Shown piece after piece: positions 46,345 to 56,164 of a stretch of 64,000 nucleotides of DNA. A program made the position numbers and the translations under genes. The DNA lies in contig NBAY01000069.1 in assembly GCA_002794775.1 (NCBI GenBank), positions 156,872-220,871 on the forward strand, in the 5' to 3' direction. Each line of letters opens with the position of its first letter. The first letter of the stretch is position 1. Under the pieces are notes generated by a model, which was given only the letters and a program-made list of their open reading frames with translations, was not told where the DNA came from and made no database searches. The stretch comes from Porodaedalea pini. Taxonomy: Eukaryota; Basidiomycota; Agaricomycetes; Hymenochaetales; Hymenochaetaceae.

Positions 46345-49300
46345 GCCATTAGGTTCGCTATATATAGGTTCTGTGCAACATCAAGGGCGTCGAACAGAAT
46401 GTCAATACTTCCGGCGATACACTCGAACTTGAAGGGAAATGCATACCGGGTGAATCTGCTAAGGTCGTCATCTGCAGAGGGCGCTTGATCACGAAGGGCG
46501 GACTGCGCTGAGAGAGCAAGGAAGAGAGATGGGGATGTGCTGTGCAGGAACGTTGACGCCGGCGACAATATGGTTGTATTTAAGTGAACGCGACCACGAA
46601 CTGTGGTCGCCAATTAGACGGTGCAGCGCAACCTAAACCGGCCTGGCTGTGCATTAATTGCTTGTTCTAGTAAATCACTTACACTGTACACATATCACAG
46701 ACCTTATAAAAACAAAAACAGGGCATATTTATTATGCTTGAGGACCAGCTTCTACAAAAGCAGGACAGTCCCTCATGCTTTTATTTCAAGAAATGCTTGT
46801 CTAGACAGAACATTGTTCAGTTTCTCACGCATATGAACTCCTACTCCACCACCGATGTGCTCCTACCAGTGTATGGTGATCTCAAATTTACTATGACGCT
46901 TTGTCAAGCTGTGTCCGAAGAACGTGGAAAGCCGCAAGGCTGAAAATGAATAGCACCCAGTCATCCCGCTTTACCTTCGGTTCAGCTTCCAGATCACGAT
47001 CGTAATATTAATGCGGCTACACACCATAAAAGCGCGCAGTTTTTTTTTTTCCTTCCGACCTTCGCCATATATAGGTTTCTGACTAGCTTCACAGGATTTA
47101 CCCTCAATACGATTGTGGCTATGCGGGGGACAGGAATATCTAACGTAAATTTTGAAGTGCTCTAGTACGTACCCCTTATTACTCGGACGCACCGCAGTCA
47201 ACATGTAGTTCTAGCTCGATCCCCCGTCTTGCAGTCCACCGCAGCTTTGCGCTTGCCGAACGTGCATATCAGACGTGGCCGCCGCAACCACACGGCAGCC
47301 TGCATCGGTGCAATCGGTATGTATTCAAGCAGAATCGGCTTCACCGCCATCGCTCTGCTCCGGCCTCGCACCCGAGGCCGCTGCCCACTTTCAGACCTAC
47401 AAAAGTGTACCGCTTACAGCTGGCCGCGGTCTGTAGTGGTTATTCTTTACCTGGAGAAATCCCCGCTAGGTCTGCGAATCCTGCATGTCCATTTCCCATG
47501 GTCTGCACCGGTACCAAATTTTATATGCCGATGTCCTCGGCGCACTTTTTGCGATACAGCACGAGAAGATGTATCTCGAGGGAACCTCGCATATATGACG
47601 CGTATCAAGCTGATCCCTGTCTGTAACCTTCATTCCAGTTTCCCAGCTATTACCAGTTCTGAGACGCGTCTGATGCGCCTGCTATGCGACCGCTTGTGAT
47701 GCGTACTCGTACTCGTACAACACATACCACCGCCTTCGGACATCTCTCCGCACGTCATGCCGAACAACCTGTTTCTTACAACGCCTAGCTGGGCCCTACG
47801 TCGGCCTGTGATCTCTTCTCAGGCTTTCCTGTGCGTGGCCTCGAATCTCTGGATTGTACAAGGGACCAAGGCTATCCTTCATCGCGCTGGCATCGGACAT
47901 TCTTGCGACATTTTTCAATATTTGCTCTCAGCAAAGGGCAAACGGACGCGGTAGTGCGCATTGCTCATCTCTTTTCAGAGGCATTTCTTCTTAGTGGAAT
48001 GTCCTGCAATTAGGACGAGCGATTCTCTCTCCTCCACTTTCCCCCAGTATCTTCAACTCCCTCTTCATCGATCGGATATCCTACGAGGCTTACTGCCACC
48101 GTCCCCCCCCCCTCTCTCCAAACTCCTGACTACTTGGCGTTCGGTGTGGCAATGCTCTATAATTAATTGCGTTCTTTTCCATTTTCTTCAACTGCACATA
48201 CTCTTGAATGCTGCCTGCAGGCAGAGAACTGTAAATCCCTCCGCCTGGTGATAGCGGGCACCATGAGTCTAGGAAGCCTTTCCGCAAAGTTCAAGATCTC
48301 TCGCAGTTGCAAGACCAGCAGGCCGGACGCCGTAGGCCGTCGTGAGGCCCGGAAGCATTTCCCAATCGGATGCATTCATTGCATGCTGCCTACACGCCTC
48401 CACCTTTTAAAAGGATGGTCAAATTCCGAATGTGGTGTGTGTTTGTATTTATGACTATGATGTTTGATGCGCGCCCCGGATGTCTTGTAGCGCGCTACAC
48501 ACATTATCTTCACTCCTTTCATTCCGGGAGCGCGTCCATACGCTTTACTCAAAGAAAACGAGAAGAAGAGGAATAGAGGCGGAGAGAGAGGGGGGCGCTA
48601 GGATACAAGGAATCAAGTGACCGAAATCAATGAAAGAGCATGCACATTGTTTATGTTATTTAAGGGGCACCGATGACCCGTTCATTCGGACAAAGTGGAC
48701 AAGGCGCACGCAGCTTCGTATACCACTTTTTATAAGTGGAACATTGTCGGTTACTTAATATTGTGTATTAAAGCGGAGCTAAGGCATACAGAGGTCTCTA
48801 GAATGCTTCTTAGCAATGGAAACCGCAACACGAGGAAAGCGGGCGCTCGAGAAGATGGAGAAAGTGCGATACAGAGAGTAGTTCTCAAGCGTTTGTTGGC
48901 TGTCCTATAGAAATTTAGGCCATCTTCTGGTTCTCAGAGAATGTCATCAGTACTATTCCTGGAACCTGAGTCCACGATGCGCAGCCCGGAGAACTTTTCT
49001 TCGTCTGCACTGCCAAACGCAGCGAAGGATCTACATGGTCCTGTACAATCTCACAGCCCGATTATCCAGAAGAGGACCACTTGGCACCGGATAGGGGACA
49101 GTAACAGGGGCTAAACCAGTGTCTCAGAGGTATGCGGTGGCGAGGTAGAGCCTATATGCACCCTCGACAGTGCCGCACAGGCCTAGGAGGCATAGATATG
49201 TACAAACCGTGATCACAGATTCCAACCAAGTTTGCAGCAACACAGATGCCATTCCAGACTGATGGGCTCAAATGCCATCGATAAATCTCTAAATTGAGAG

Positions 49301-50039
49301 TAAGCCTCTCAATGCTTTAGATAGACGGATGCTGTGGATCTGACGGTCGAATAATGTTTCTGTATGACTGAGAAAAACTCTGAGAATTTCGAAGTGCACA
49401 GGTATAACGGGATAAGTTTAGCGGACCGCTGACTATATCAAACCCGACGGATGGTAATGGTTTCAGACAGTCATTTTCTGGGCATTTGAATAAGCGGTAT
49501 TTATAATTATTCATAGTATATGTAGTATCAAACACTAGTAACAGGCAGGTAGGAAGGTATGTTTCAGTGATTTATGTGGCTGTCCCTGCTTCTCTGTAAA
49601 GTTGCATTGAAGTGCAATTGAGTCTTCTAGAATTTCGAATGTCGTTCTAAGCTTTCTTTCTGTTCTTGGACCATTTCTTAATGCTGCTCATCTGTCATTT
49701 ATTCTTGAAGCTCGTATCTTTGTGACTGGTCGGACGAACTCTAAATCCTCCAACTGCTTTTCAAGCCGATCCCCCACTATCCGGTGGAAGGTTTCCTTTA
49801 CCGATAAGGTTTCAAGTGCCATGTTGAACTCCCTAGAGATGTACTAGTACTGAGTGTTCTAGAGGATCTCTCTAAACTCGTCCGTTGGGCGCCTGACTCC
49901 TCGGAACGTTTGATTTGTCCTCTATGAGCGCAATGTTCTTTGCCACTATCCATAAATAGCTGATTTATCCACGGCTCGCAGAGCATTTCTCATGCAGCTT
50001 TGTAAACATCTCACGAGCTGGAGTCCAAATGGCTGTACT
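46345..50039. other. Gene-poor region before the repeat island
   Basis: About 3.7 kb. The first 300 bases are the CAX promoter; a 104-codon minus frame at 46299-46613 may be part of its leader. Frames at 47229-47699, 48161-48454 and 48695-48910 have no recognised domain or consistent exon chain. A T run lies at about 47041-47052. It may contain very old transposon remnants, but none could be named. Confidence 0.35.
50032..50039. repeat. Target site duplication GCTGTACT (left copy of MITE)
   Basis: The same 8 bases follow the element at 50729-50736. Eight-base duplications are typical of hAT transposition. Confidence 0.8.
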
Positions 50040-50728
50040 GTATAGTTGCCGCGGTCCGGTCCAGGTCCGGTCCAGGCAAAATGTCGGTGGACCGTAACCC
50101 GGACCGTTTTGGATTTTCCTGCTCAGCTCGGACCTGGACCGGACCCCAACTGGACCGCTTTTGGACCGGACCTCGGGTCCAGTCCAGGTCCGGACCGGGT
50201 CCGGACCTGGACCGCTGGTAAATTGAGAAGAAAAAGTTGAATTAATTCTATTTATGCTTGAGACAAAGACATGCATTTGAAAAGGCCTTTGTAGTACATC
50301 TATAGTATCTCTGTACTCAAAAGTTTCAGAAAGAAGGTGGATATGGCACTTGGTATCCACCAGACCTGCTCCTGAGTCCTGAGAAAACCTGTTCACATGG
50401 TATGGAAGACCCCCTGGGTAGGCAAGTAGTCATGTCACAGTGCTATGCAAAGCTCAAGCACATCTTCCAGTCTCACTAGAGCTGTTCTACATCTTTGTCA
50501 ACCAACTTGAGGCCAGTAATGATGTCAAACTAACTCCTACAAATATTTCTTCCGGTCCAGGTCCGGTCCAGGGTCCAGCTCGGTCTAGAAAAATGGCAGG
50601 AGAGCTGGACCCTGGACCGGTCCACATCTGGACCTTAAGTGGACCGGACTGCGGTCCGGTCCACTTTGGGTCCGGTCCAGGTCTGGTCCTGGGTCCAGCA
50701 GTCCATGGACCAGACAACGGCAACTATA
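50040..50728. mobile_element. hAT-type MITE with GGTCC-rich subterminal repeats
   Basis: A 689-bp element. The left end reads GTATAGTTGCCG and the right end CGGCAACTATA, an inverted repeat. It is flanked by the 8-bp duplication GCTGTACT. Inside both ends are dense GGTCC/GGACC words (50050-50215 and 50552-50712) of the kind that act as transposase-binding subterminal repeats in hAT elements. The centre (about 50220-50550) is unique DNA with no transposase, so it is non-autonomous. Confidence 0.8.
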
Positions 50729-50736
50729 GCTGTACT

Positions 50737-51312
50737 AGTAGGACCTGGCTCAGTTACTTCTGGGTTAATTGTTTCTGACTGATGTGCCATTGCTGGAGAG
50801 GCTCCTGTATTGATGCCTAAACGAAGCTGGACCTTTATACAGATTGTGTGAGCGAAGTTGCACAATGGTCTTCAGTTAGATGATTTGTTGAACTATAAAT
50901 AACTGACAGATACTTGCCTGAGCAAATATCCGTCACTGGTCACATGACCAACTTCCAGAACTCCGACTATATGCTCATATGACTATGTACCATATGCTCA
51001 CTATACTCTTTATAGTAAACTATTCAATTGTACTGTATATAAGGACAGGCACTCTCACCCCTAATCTATAGCTTTGTCCCACTTTCTGTTTGTCTAAGAG
51101 GTTATAAGCCTTGGCTCCCTCCTACTCATCGCACTCATCACCATTGTATGTCAAACCCTCCTACTCGTCCACCAACATCAAGCAAACCTACTCGTGGTCA
51201 ACCAACTACTGGCCCTAGTACTGGCACTCGTGCACAAACAGCAGCGTGAGAACAACTAGCTGCAACTACCAGTGGCACTACTCAAACTCCTACTCCACCC
51301 ACATCTACTGCC
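50737..51312 (+). mobile_element. Retroelement leader and gag-like N-terminal fragment (truncated)
   Basis: The stretch has a TATAAG box near 51038, a leader, and an ATG at 51148 opening a Pro/Thr/Ser-rich frame (MSNPPTRPPTSSKPTRGQPT), with an in-frame TGA at 51247-51249. This looks like the start of an LTR-retrotransposon gag protein. It is cut at 51312 by the outer chromovirus LTR and does not resume on the other side of that element. Family not identified. Confidence 0.45.
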
Positions 51313-51725
51313 TGTTTGGCGGGAGCCCGGGAGACGACTCGGACTGGGCAGGCCTCGGCTGACTGTCGTCTGGGACGTGCTATACTCGAGCGTAGACTCG
51401 GGACACGTTTACTCAGGCTAGGTCGTCGCGGAGGTAAGAGGATTAATACAAGTCTAAACTAATACAAGGGGGACGAGTCTCACCTAGGTCGTCGCGGAGG
51501 TAAGAGGAAAAGCAGAACAAGGAGTTCATGCGATTCCTGAGACCTTATATAGCGACGACCGTGAGACTATATTACCTAACATTACATAACGAGTGGGAAT
51601 GGAACGAATGAAGGTAGTGTGGGAATGATTGTGTAAGATGGGTAAATATAATGAAAAGGACGAATATAATAAAGGAAATGGTAAAAGGAAAAATAAAGGA
51701 AAAGGTGAAAGTTCAGGTTCTAACA
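51313..51725 (-). repeat. LTR of outer chromovirus (3' LTR in element orientation)
   Basis: 413 bp, ends TGTTTGG (plus strand, one base changed from TGTTAGG) and TTCTAACA. It contains a direct repeat of about 25 bases, the words CTAGGTCGTCGCGGAGG at about 51418 and 51486. Confidence 0.93.
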
Positions 51726-54700
51726 TTACCCCCCCTTCAAGGTTGGGCGTCCCGACCAACCATGATCGCGGTCGTCAGGCTCGGTGTCGACGAAGAGCGG
51801 ACGGAGTCGTTGACGAGGGATGTTGAGTTTCCGAGGTGCACCGGGATGTTTGAGGTAGAACTCAGCGATCGCCTCCTTCGCGTTCTCGCCGAAGTCCGTT
51901 TCAGGCTGCCAAGTAGGTTCATTGTAGCCGACCCACTTGACAAGGTACTGTAGTTTCCCTCGGTGAAGACGTGAGTCTAAGACTTCCTCGAGTTCGTATT
52001 CCTCCTCGTTGTCGACGATGTCTGGCGGCGGCGGCGGCGGTTGCTTCTGGCTTTCAAAGGACGGTTCGACAGCGGGTTTCAACAGGGCTTCGTTGAAGAC
52101 AGGGTGGACCTTTTTCCATCGCTTCGGGAGTTTGAGCTTGTACGCGCTCGCTCCTACCTTGTCGACGATGTCAAAGGGGCCGTACCATTTGTCTGCGAGT
52201 TTCTTCGTCGGCGAGTCCGTACTGATGTTTCGCCCGTCAAGGAAGACTTTGTCTCCAGCCTTGTACTCCACCGAAGCTCCTGCTGTCCGGTCATGGTAGC
52301 GCTTCATGTCCTCTGCTGCCTTGACTAGATTGTCCTTAGCAACGCGATGAGTCTCCTTGATGTGCTTGGCGAATTCTTCCGCCGACATGTTGGCAGAGGA
52401 AGTTTGTACGGTGTCGAAGCTCATAGGGTGACGTCCGGTGTTTGCGTAGAAGGGTGACATCCTTGTCGCTGAATGTTCGCGGTTGTTGTAGGCGAACTCT
52501 GCGAGGGGGAGCCAGTCCTTCCAGTCCGATTGCCGATGATCGACAAAGAGCCGGAGGTACTGTTCGAGCTCTTGATTGACGCGTTCCGTCTGACCGTCCG
52601 TTTGTGGGTGGTATGCCGTTGACGGGTTGCCTTCGATGTGTAGGAGTTTGTATAGCTCCTTCATCATCGACGCATCAAACTGTGTGCCTCGGTCGTGGAT
52701 GATCTTCTTCGGTAGGCCATGGAGGCGGAAGACGTGATCTCGGTATAACTGAGCCATGCCTTCCGCTGACAGTTTCGTCGTCGTCGGGATGGCATGCATC
52801 TGTTTCGAGAATCTGTCCACGAAGACGCAGATTGCATTGTGTCCCTTAGAGTCCGGGAGTTCTCCGATTAGGTCAACCGTGACGATCTCCCAGGGACCTT
52901 CAGGGATCGCGTTAGGATGAAGCGGTATCGACCTCGACGTTCTTAAGGCTTTCGTCCGTTGGCAACGGTTGCATCCTCGGACGTATGTTCGGACATCGGA
53001 GAACATTGATGCCCACCAGAAGTCTCGACGTACCAGTTCGACTGTCTTTGACGATCCAGGATGTCCTGCCAGGGTCGAGTCGTGATACTCCCGCAATACC
53101 GCTTCCTTCATCGTTGACGGCACGTACACCTTGCCTTTCATCCGCCACAACCCGTCGACCTTCACCATATTCGTCGGCCTCTCCGACTCGTCTTGCGCTC
53201 TCTGCGCCTCACCCACTCGCTCCAACATTTCATCACGCGACGTCCTTACCACCCCACGGTTCAGCCATTTCTCCTTGATGAACACGACGCCGTCATTGTC
53301 ATCCTTGCCCTGATCATAGCCCGCCTTGCGTGACAGCAAGTCGGCCTTGCCCATTGTCTTCCCCGACTTGTGTTCGAGGTGGAAGTCGAATTCCTCGAGT
53401 TCGGTTCGCCAGCGAGCTTGACGATAGCTCAGCTTCTGCGCTGACCTGAAGTAGGTGAGGTTGGCGTGGTCAGACCAGATTTCAATTTTGTGGCGAGCGC
53501 CAAGGAGGTATTGCCGCCACTCCTTGAGCGCCGAAACGATCGCGAGCATCTCCTTGTCGTAGATCTCGTAGTTTCGTTCCGCCGGTTCAAGTGCCTCTGA
53601 CCTGTAGGCGATCACCCTCCACTTCCCTTCCTGCTTCTGCAACAACACACCACCGAGTGCAAAGTTCGACGAGTCCGCTTCTACGCGGAAAGGGCCCTCA
53701 TCATTGGCGATGGCTAGGACTGGAGGTGAGCAGAGACATCGTCTCAGCTCCTCGAACGCTTCCTGCTGTTCGGTCTCCCATACCCAGTCCTTCTTGCCCG
53801 TTAACGACGTCAACGGTCGGACCACCTTGCTGTAGTCCTTAATAAACCGTCTCAGCCAGTTTCCCATGCCGAGGAACTGTTGCAGCTCCTTGAGGTTCCG
53901 TGGGACTGGCCAGTTCGCAATCGCCTCCGTTTTTGCCGGGTCAGCCCTGATCTCTCCATTGCCGATGATGTGGCCGAGGTATTTGACGACCTTGGCGTCA
54001 AACTCGCACTTCTCCGGCTTCAGGTACAGGCCATTCTCTCGGAGGATCTGGAGTACGCGCCTCGACGTGTCGATATGCTCCTCAATGGTTTCCGAGAGGA
54101 TCAGGATGTCGTCGAGGTATACGATGATCAAGTTCGCGTAGATTAGGTCCTTAAAGATGTGGTTGACAAAGGCCTGGAACGTGGCCGGCGCGTTGCAAAG
54201 GCCAAAAAACATGACCGTCGGTTCGAAGAGGCCCATGTTCGTGCGAAACGCTGCTTTCCATTCGTCACCCTCGCGGATTCGGATATTGTAGTACCCCCAG
54301 CGAAGGTCAAGCTTAGTGATGTATTTCGCTTTCTTGACCTTGTCGACGAGTTCGTCAATGAGAGGGAGGGGATACTTGTTCTTGATCGTACCGTCATTGA
54401 GCTTACGGTAATCCTGGATGGGGCGTAGCGATTTGTCGGCCTTCTTAATGAAGAAGAAGGGCGACGCCATGGGCGATATCGACCGTCGAATGCGACCCGA
54501 CTTCAGGTTCTCATCAAGGAAGTCCTTGAGTGACTGCTGCTCAGTCGGCGTGAGCGGGTAGATCTTACAGTCGCTCGGTTTGAAGTCGGGCTTCAAGTCG
54601 ATGACATGGTCCCAGGGTCGGTGTTCCGGCAGCTTCTCGAAACCTTTTTCGCTGAAAACGTCGGCGTAGTCGTTGAGGTATGCGGGCCAGGACGTCTTGT

Positions 54701-55088
54701 CCATTCGCATCTCACTCACCCTCCTCATCTGCTCCACCACCTTCTTCACCTCGCCTAGGTCCTCCACCGGCTCCCTCTCGATCGCACATTCTTCTGGACA
54801 GCGGGTGAATTCGATCGAGCCCGTTTTCCAGTCGACCTCCGGATTGTGACGTCGAAGCCAGTCGTACCCCAGGAAGATGTTCGATGACGCTAGGGACGTT
54901 ACTGCGAGGACGATCTTCTCCCGATGACGGCCGATCATGAGTTCAACGTCAACGTACTCCTCGATCAATCCGGCCTCATTGTGCGTGCCATCGGCGTTCA
55001 GCACCGCGAGGGGTCGAATGTAGCGTTTTGTTTCCAACCCGTACCTCTCAACGAACCTGACGTCGATGCAGGATCCCGTGCATCCCGA
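51726..55088 (-). CDS. Chromovirus Pol: protease end, RT, RNase H, integrase, chromodomain
   Basis: About 1120 codons belonging to the outer retrotransposon. The open frame continues to 55235, but the part above 55088 lies in the nested LTR. Seen in order: SGCTGSCIDVRFVERYGLET (protease, missing its Asp), NIFLGYDWLRRHNP, then RT with QDYRKLNDGTIKNKYPLPLI and active site IVYLDDILIL. RNase H starts FRVEADSSNFALGGVLL, with EIWSDHANLTYF later. The integrase has an HHCC zinc region (HPGSSKTVELVRRDFWWA, CNRCQRTK) and a DDE core (TVDLIGELPDSKGHNAICVF; HDRGTQF; QTERVNQELEQYLRLF). The chromodomain is EEEYELEEVLDSRLHRGKLQ and YLVKWVGYNEPTWQPETDF. Stop TAA at 51726-51728, next to the LTR. No stop or frameshift was found within this part. 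Confidence 0.93.
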   Translation of the reverse strand, partial: SGCTGSCIDVRFVERYGLETKRYIRPLAVLNADGTHNEAGLIEEYVDVELMIGRHREKIVLAVTSLASSNIFLGYDWLRRHNPEVDWKTGSIEFTRCPEECAIEREPVEDLGEVKKVVEQMRRVSEMRMDKTSWPAYLNDYADVFSEKGFEKLPEHRPWDHVIDLKPDFKPSDCKIYPLTPTEQQSLKDFLDENLKSGRIRRSISPMASPFFFIKKADKSLRPIQDYRKLNDGTIKNKYPLPLIDELVDKVKKAKYITKLDLRWGYYNIRIREGDEWKAAFRTNMGLFEPTVMFFGLCNAPATFQAFVNHIFKDLIYANLIIVYLDDILILSETIEEHIDTSRRVLQILRENGLYLKPEKCEFDAKVVKYLGHIIGNGEIRADPAKTEAIANWPVPRNLKELQQFLGMGNWLRRFIKDYSKVVRPLTSLTGKKDWVWETEQQEAFEELRRCLCSPPVLAIANDEGPFRVEADSSNFALGGVLLQKQEGKWRVIAYRSEALEPAERNYEIYDKEMLAIVSALKEWRQYLLGARHKIEIWSDHANLTYFRSAQKLSYRQARWRTELEEFDFHLEHKSGKTMGKADLLSRKAGYDQGKDDNDGVVFIKEKWLNRGVVRTSRDEMLERVGEAQRAQDESERPTNMVKVDGLWRMKGKVYVPSTMKEAVLREYHDSTLAGHPGSSKTVELVRRDFWWASMFSDVRTYVRGCNRCQRTKALRTSRSIPLHPNAIPEGPWEIVTVDLIGELPDSKGHNAICVFVDRFSKQMHAIPTTTKLSAEGMAQLYRDHVFRLHGLPKKIIHDRGTQFDASMMKELYKLLHIEGNPSTAYHPQTDGQTERVNQELEQYLRLFVDHRQSDWKDWLPLAEFAYNNREHSATRMSPFYANTGRHPMSFDTVQTSSANMSAEEFAKHIKETHRVAKDNLVKAAEDMKRYHDRTAGASVEYKAGDKVFLDGRNISTDSPTKKLADKWYGPFDIVDKVGASAYKLKLPKRWKKVHPVFNEALLKPAVEPSFESQKQPPPPPPDIVDNEEEYELEEVLDSRLHRGKLQYLVKWVGYNEPTWQPETDFGENAKEAIAEFYLKHPGAPRKLNIPRQRLRPLFVDTEPDDRDHGWSGRPTLKGG

Positions 55089-56076
55089 TGTGGAGATCCC
55101 GATGCCGCTGGCCTCGGAATCGGCTCTATTAGGTTCGACTCGACTCAGGACAGTCTTACAAGTATCCCCGACGCATTTCAGGACAGTTTCAGTGTTTGGC
55201 AGTATTAACTCGACGCATACAGCTTGGTTCTGCACCGGTGAGCCACCGAAGTCCGTTTTGGATCACATCTGGTATTGTTCCGAGCCTCCCAAAGCTTAAT
55301 TGCTCATGTTCTCGAGTTCCGGCTCCGAGTTCCGGCTGTTTGGTATTGTTTGGCTAGAGCCTCCGGTCTGTCTTTGTGTCCTTTGTACGCCGCTCAGAGG
55401 CTCAACCCTCTGTCGGTTATTTAAACACTCATGTAAATGTCTCAAAAATAAAAGTTTAGTTCCCCCGAGTCATTCCCAGTCTTTAGTTCTCGTCTCCGTC
55501 GCCGTTCAGTGTCGTTCCGTCTGTTCCGTCTCGAGTCCCGTTTTTGGCCAAATCTTGCTTTCGCTATATCGCCCTCAGTTCTTATCCGTTTCCCGAGCTC
55601 TCTTCAGATTCTTAATCTCGTCGAAAATCGCTTTCGAACATTGTCTTTTCTTGCACGATTCCGAGCCCGCGTCGTAGAGCTACGAAAATAGCTTTTGGTT
55701 CCGGGAGTTCCGTGCGTTCCGCCAGCCGCAACCAGTGCAACTGCTATATCTCCGTCAATTCTGCATCGCGTCTCGAGGTCTTTTCAGATTCAGAATCGTC
55801 TCGACGAATAGTATCGATTCCTGTCTTCACTGGCGAGTTTCCGAGCCCGGGTTGTCAAGATCGTAGTTGCTCTTTGTTCTCCGACCGCATTTAGGCACGT
55901 TTTGCCGGTCGTCCTTTGTACTCGCGTCCTCGAGTCGACACCTAGCCCCGAGTATTCTATTACACTTCCCCGCACTTCCTGACACTATCCCCTCCATCAG
56001 ACACGTTAGAGTGAACCCCCAGTGGCCGAACTCAACCAGGTCCGAGTCTGCCAGTAGACCGTACCATCACCTTTCA
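55089..56076 (+). repeat. Left LTR of nested element
   Basis: 988 bp, begins TGTGGAGATCCC and ends CACCTTTCA. It contains an AATAAA polyadenylation-type word near 55445-55450. Confidence 0.93.
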
Positions 56077-56079
56077 AAT

Positions 56080-56097
56080 TGGAGCCCACCGCGAGGG
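56080..56097 (+). other. Primer-binding site of nested element
   Basis: TGGAGCCCACCGCGAGGG starts 3 bases after the LTR end and begins with TGG, the complement of the CCA end of a tRNA. Which tRNA was not determined. Confidence 0.6.
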
Positions 56098-56164
56098 GGT
56101 TTCTGTCTTTGTGTTGGGAGTGTTCCCCTTTGTTTTCTTTCAGCTTCGGTCCATCAGATTCAGT

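Noticed and set aside
47229..47699. Plus-strand frame of 156 codons as a gene
   Set aside because: No domain, no exon partners and no conserved motifs; likely chance in a gene-poor stretch.
50045..50720. Repeated GGTCC words considered as a CRISPR array or satellite
   Set aside because: No regular repeat-spacer pattern, and the organism is a fungus; terminal inverted repeats and an 8-bp duplication show a MITE.
55089..55235. N-terminal extension of the chromovirus Pol frame (starting MQNQAVCVELILPN)
   Set aside because: These codons lie in the nested LTR read backwards; they are not part of the original polyprotein.
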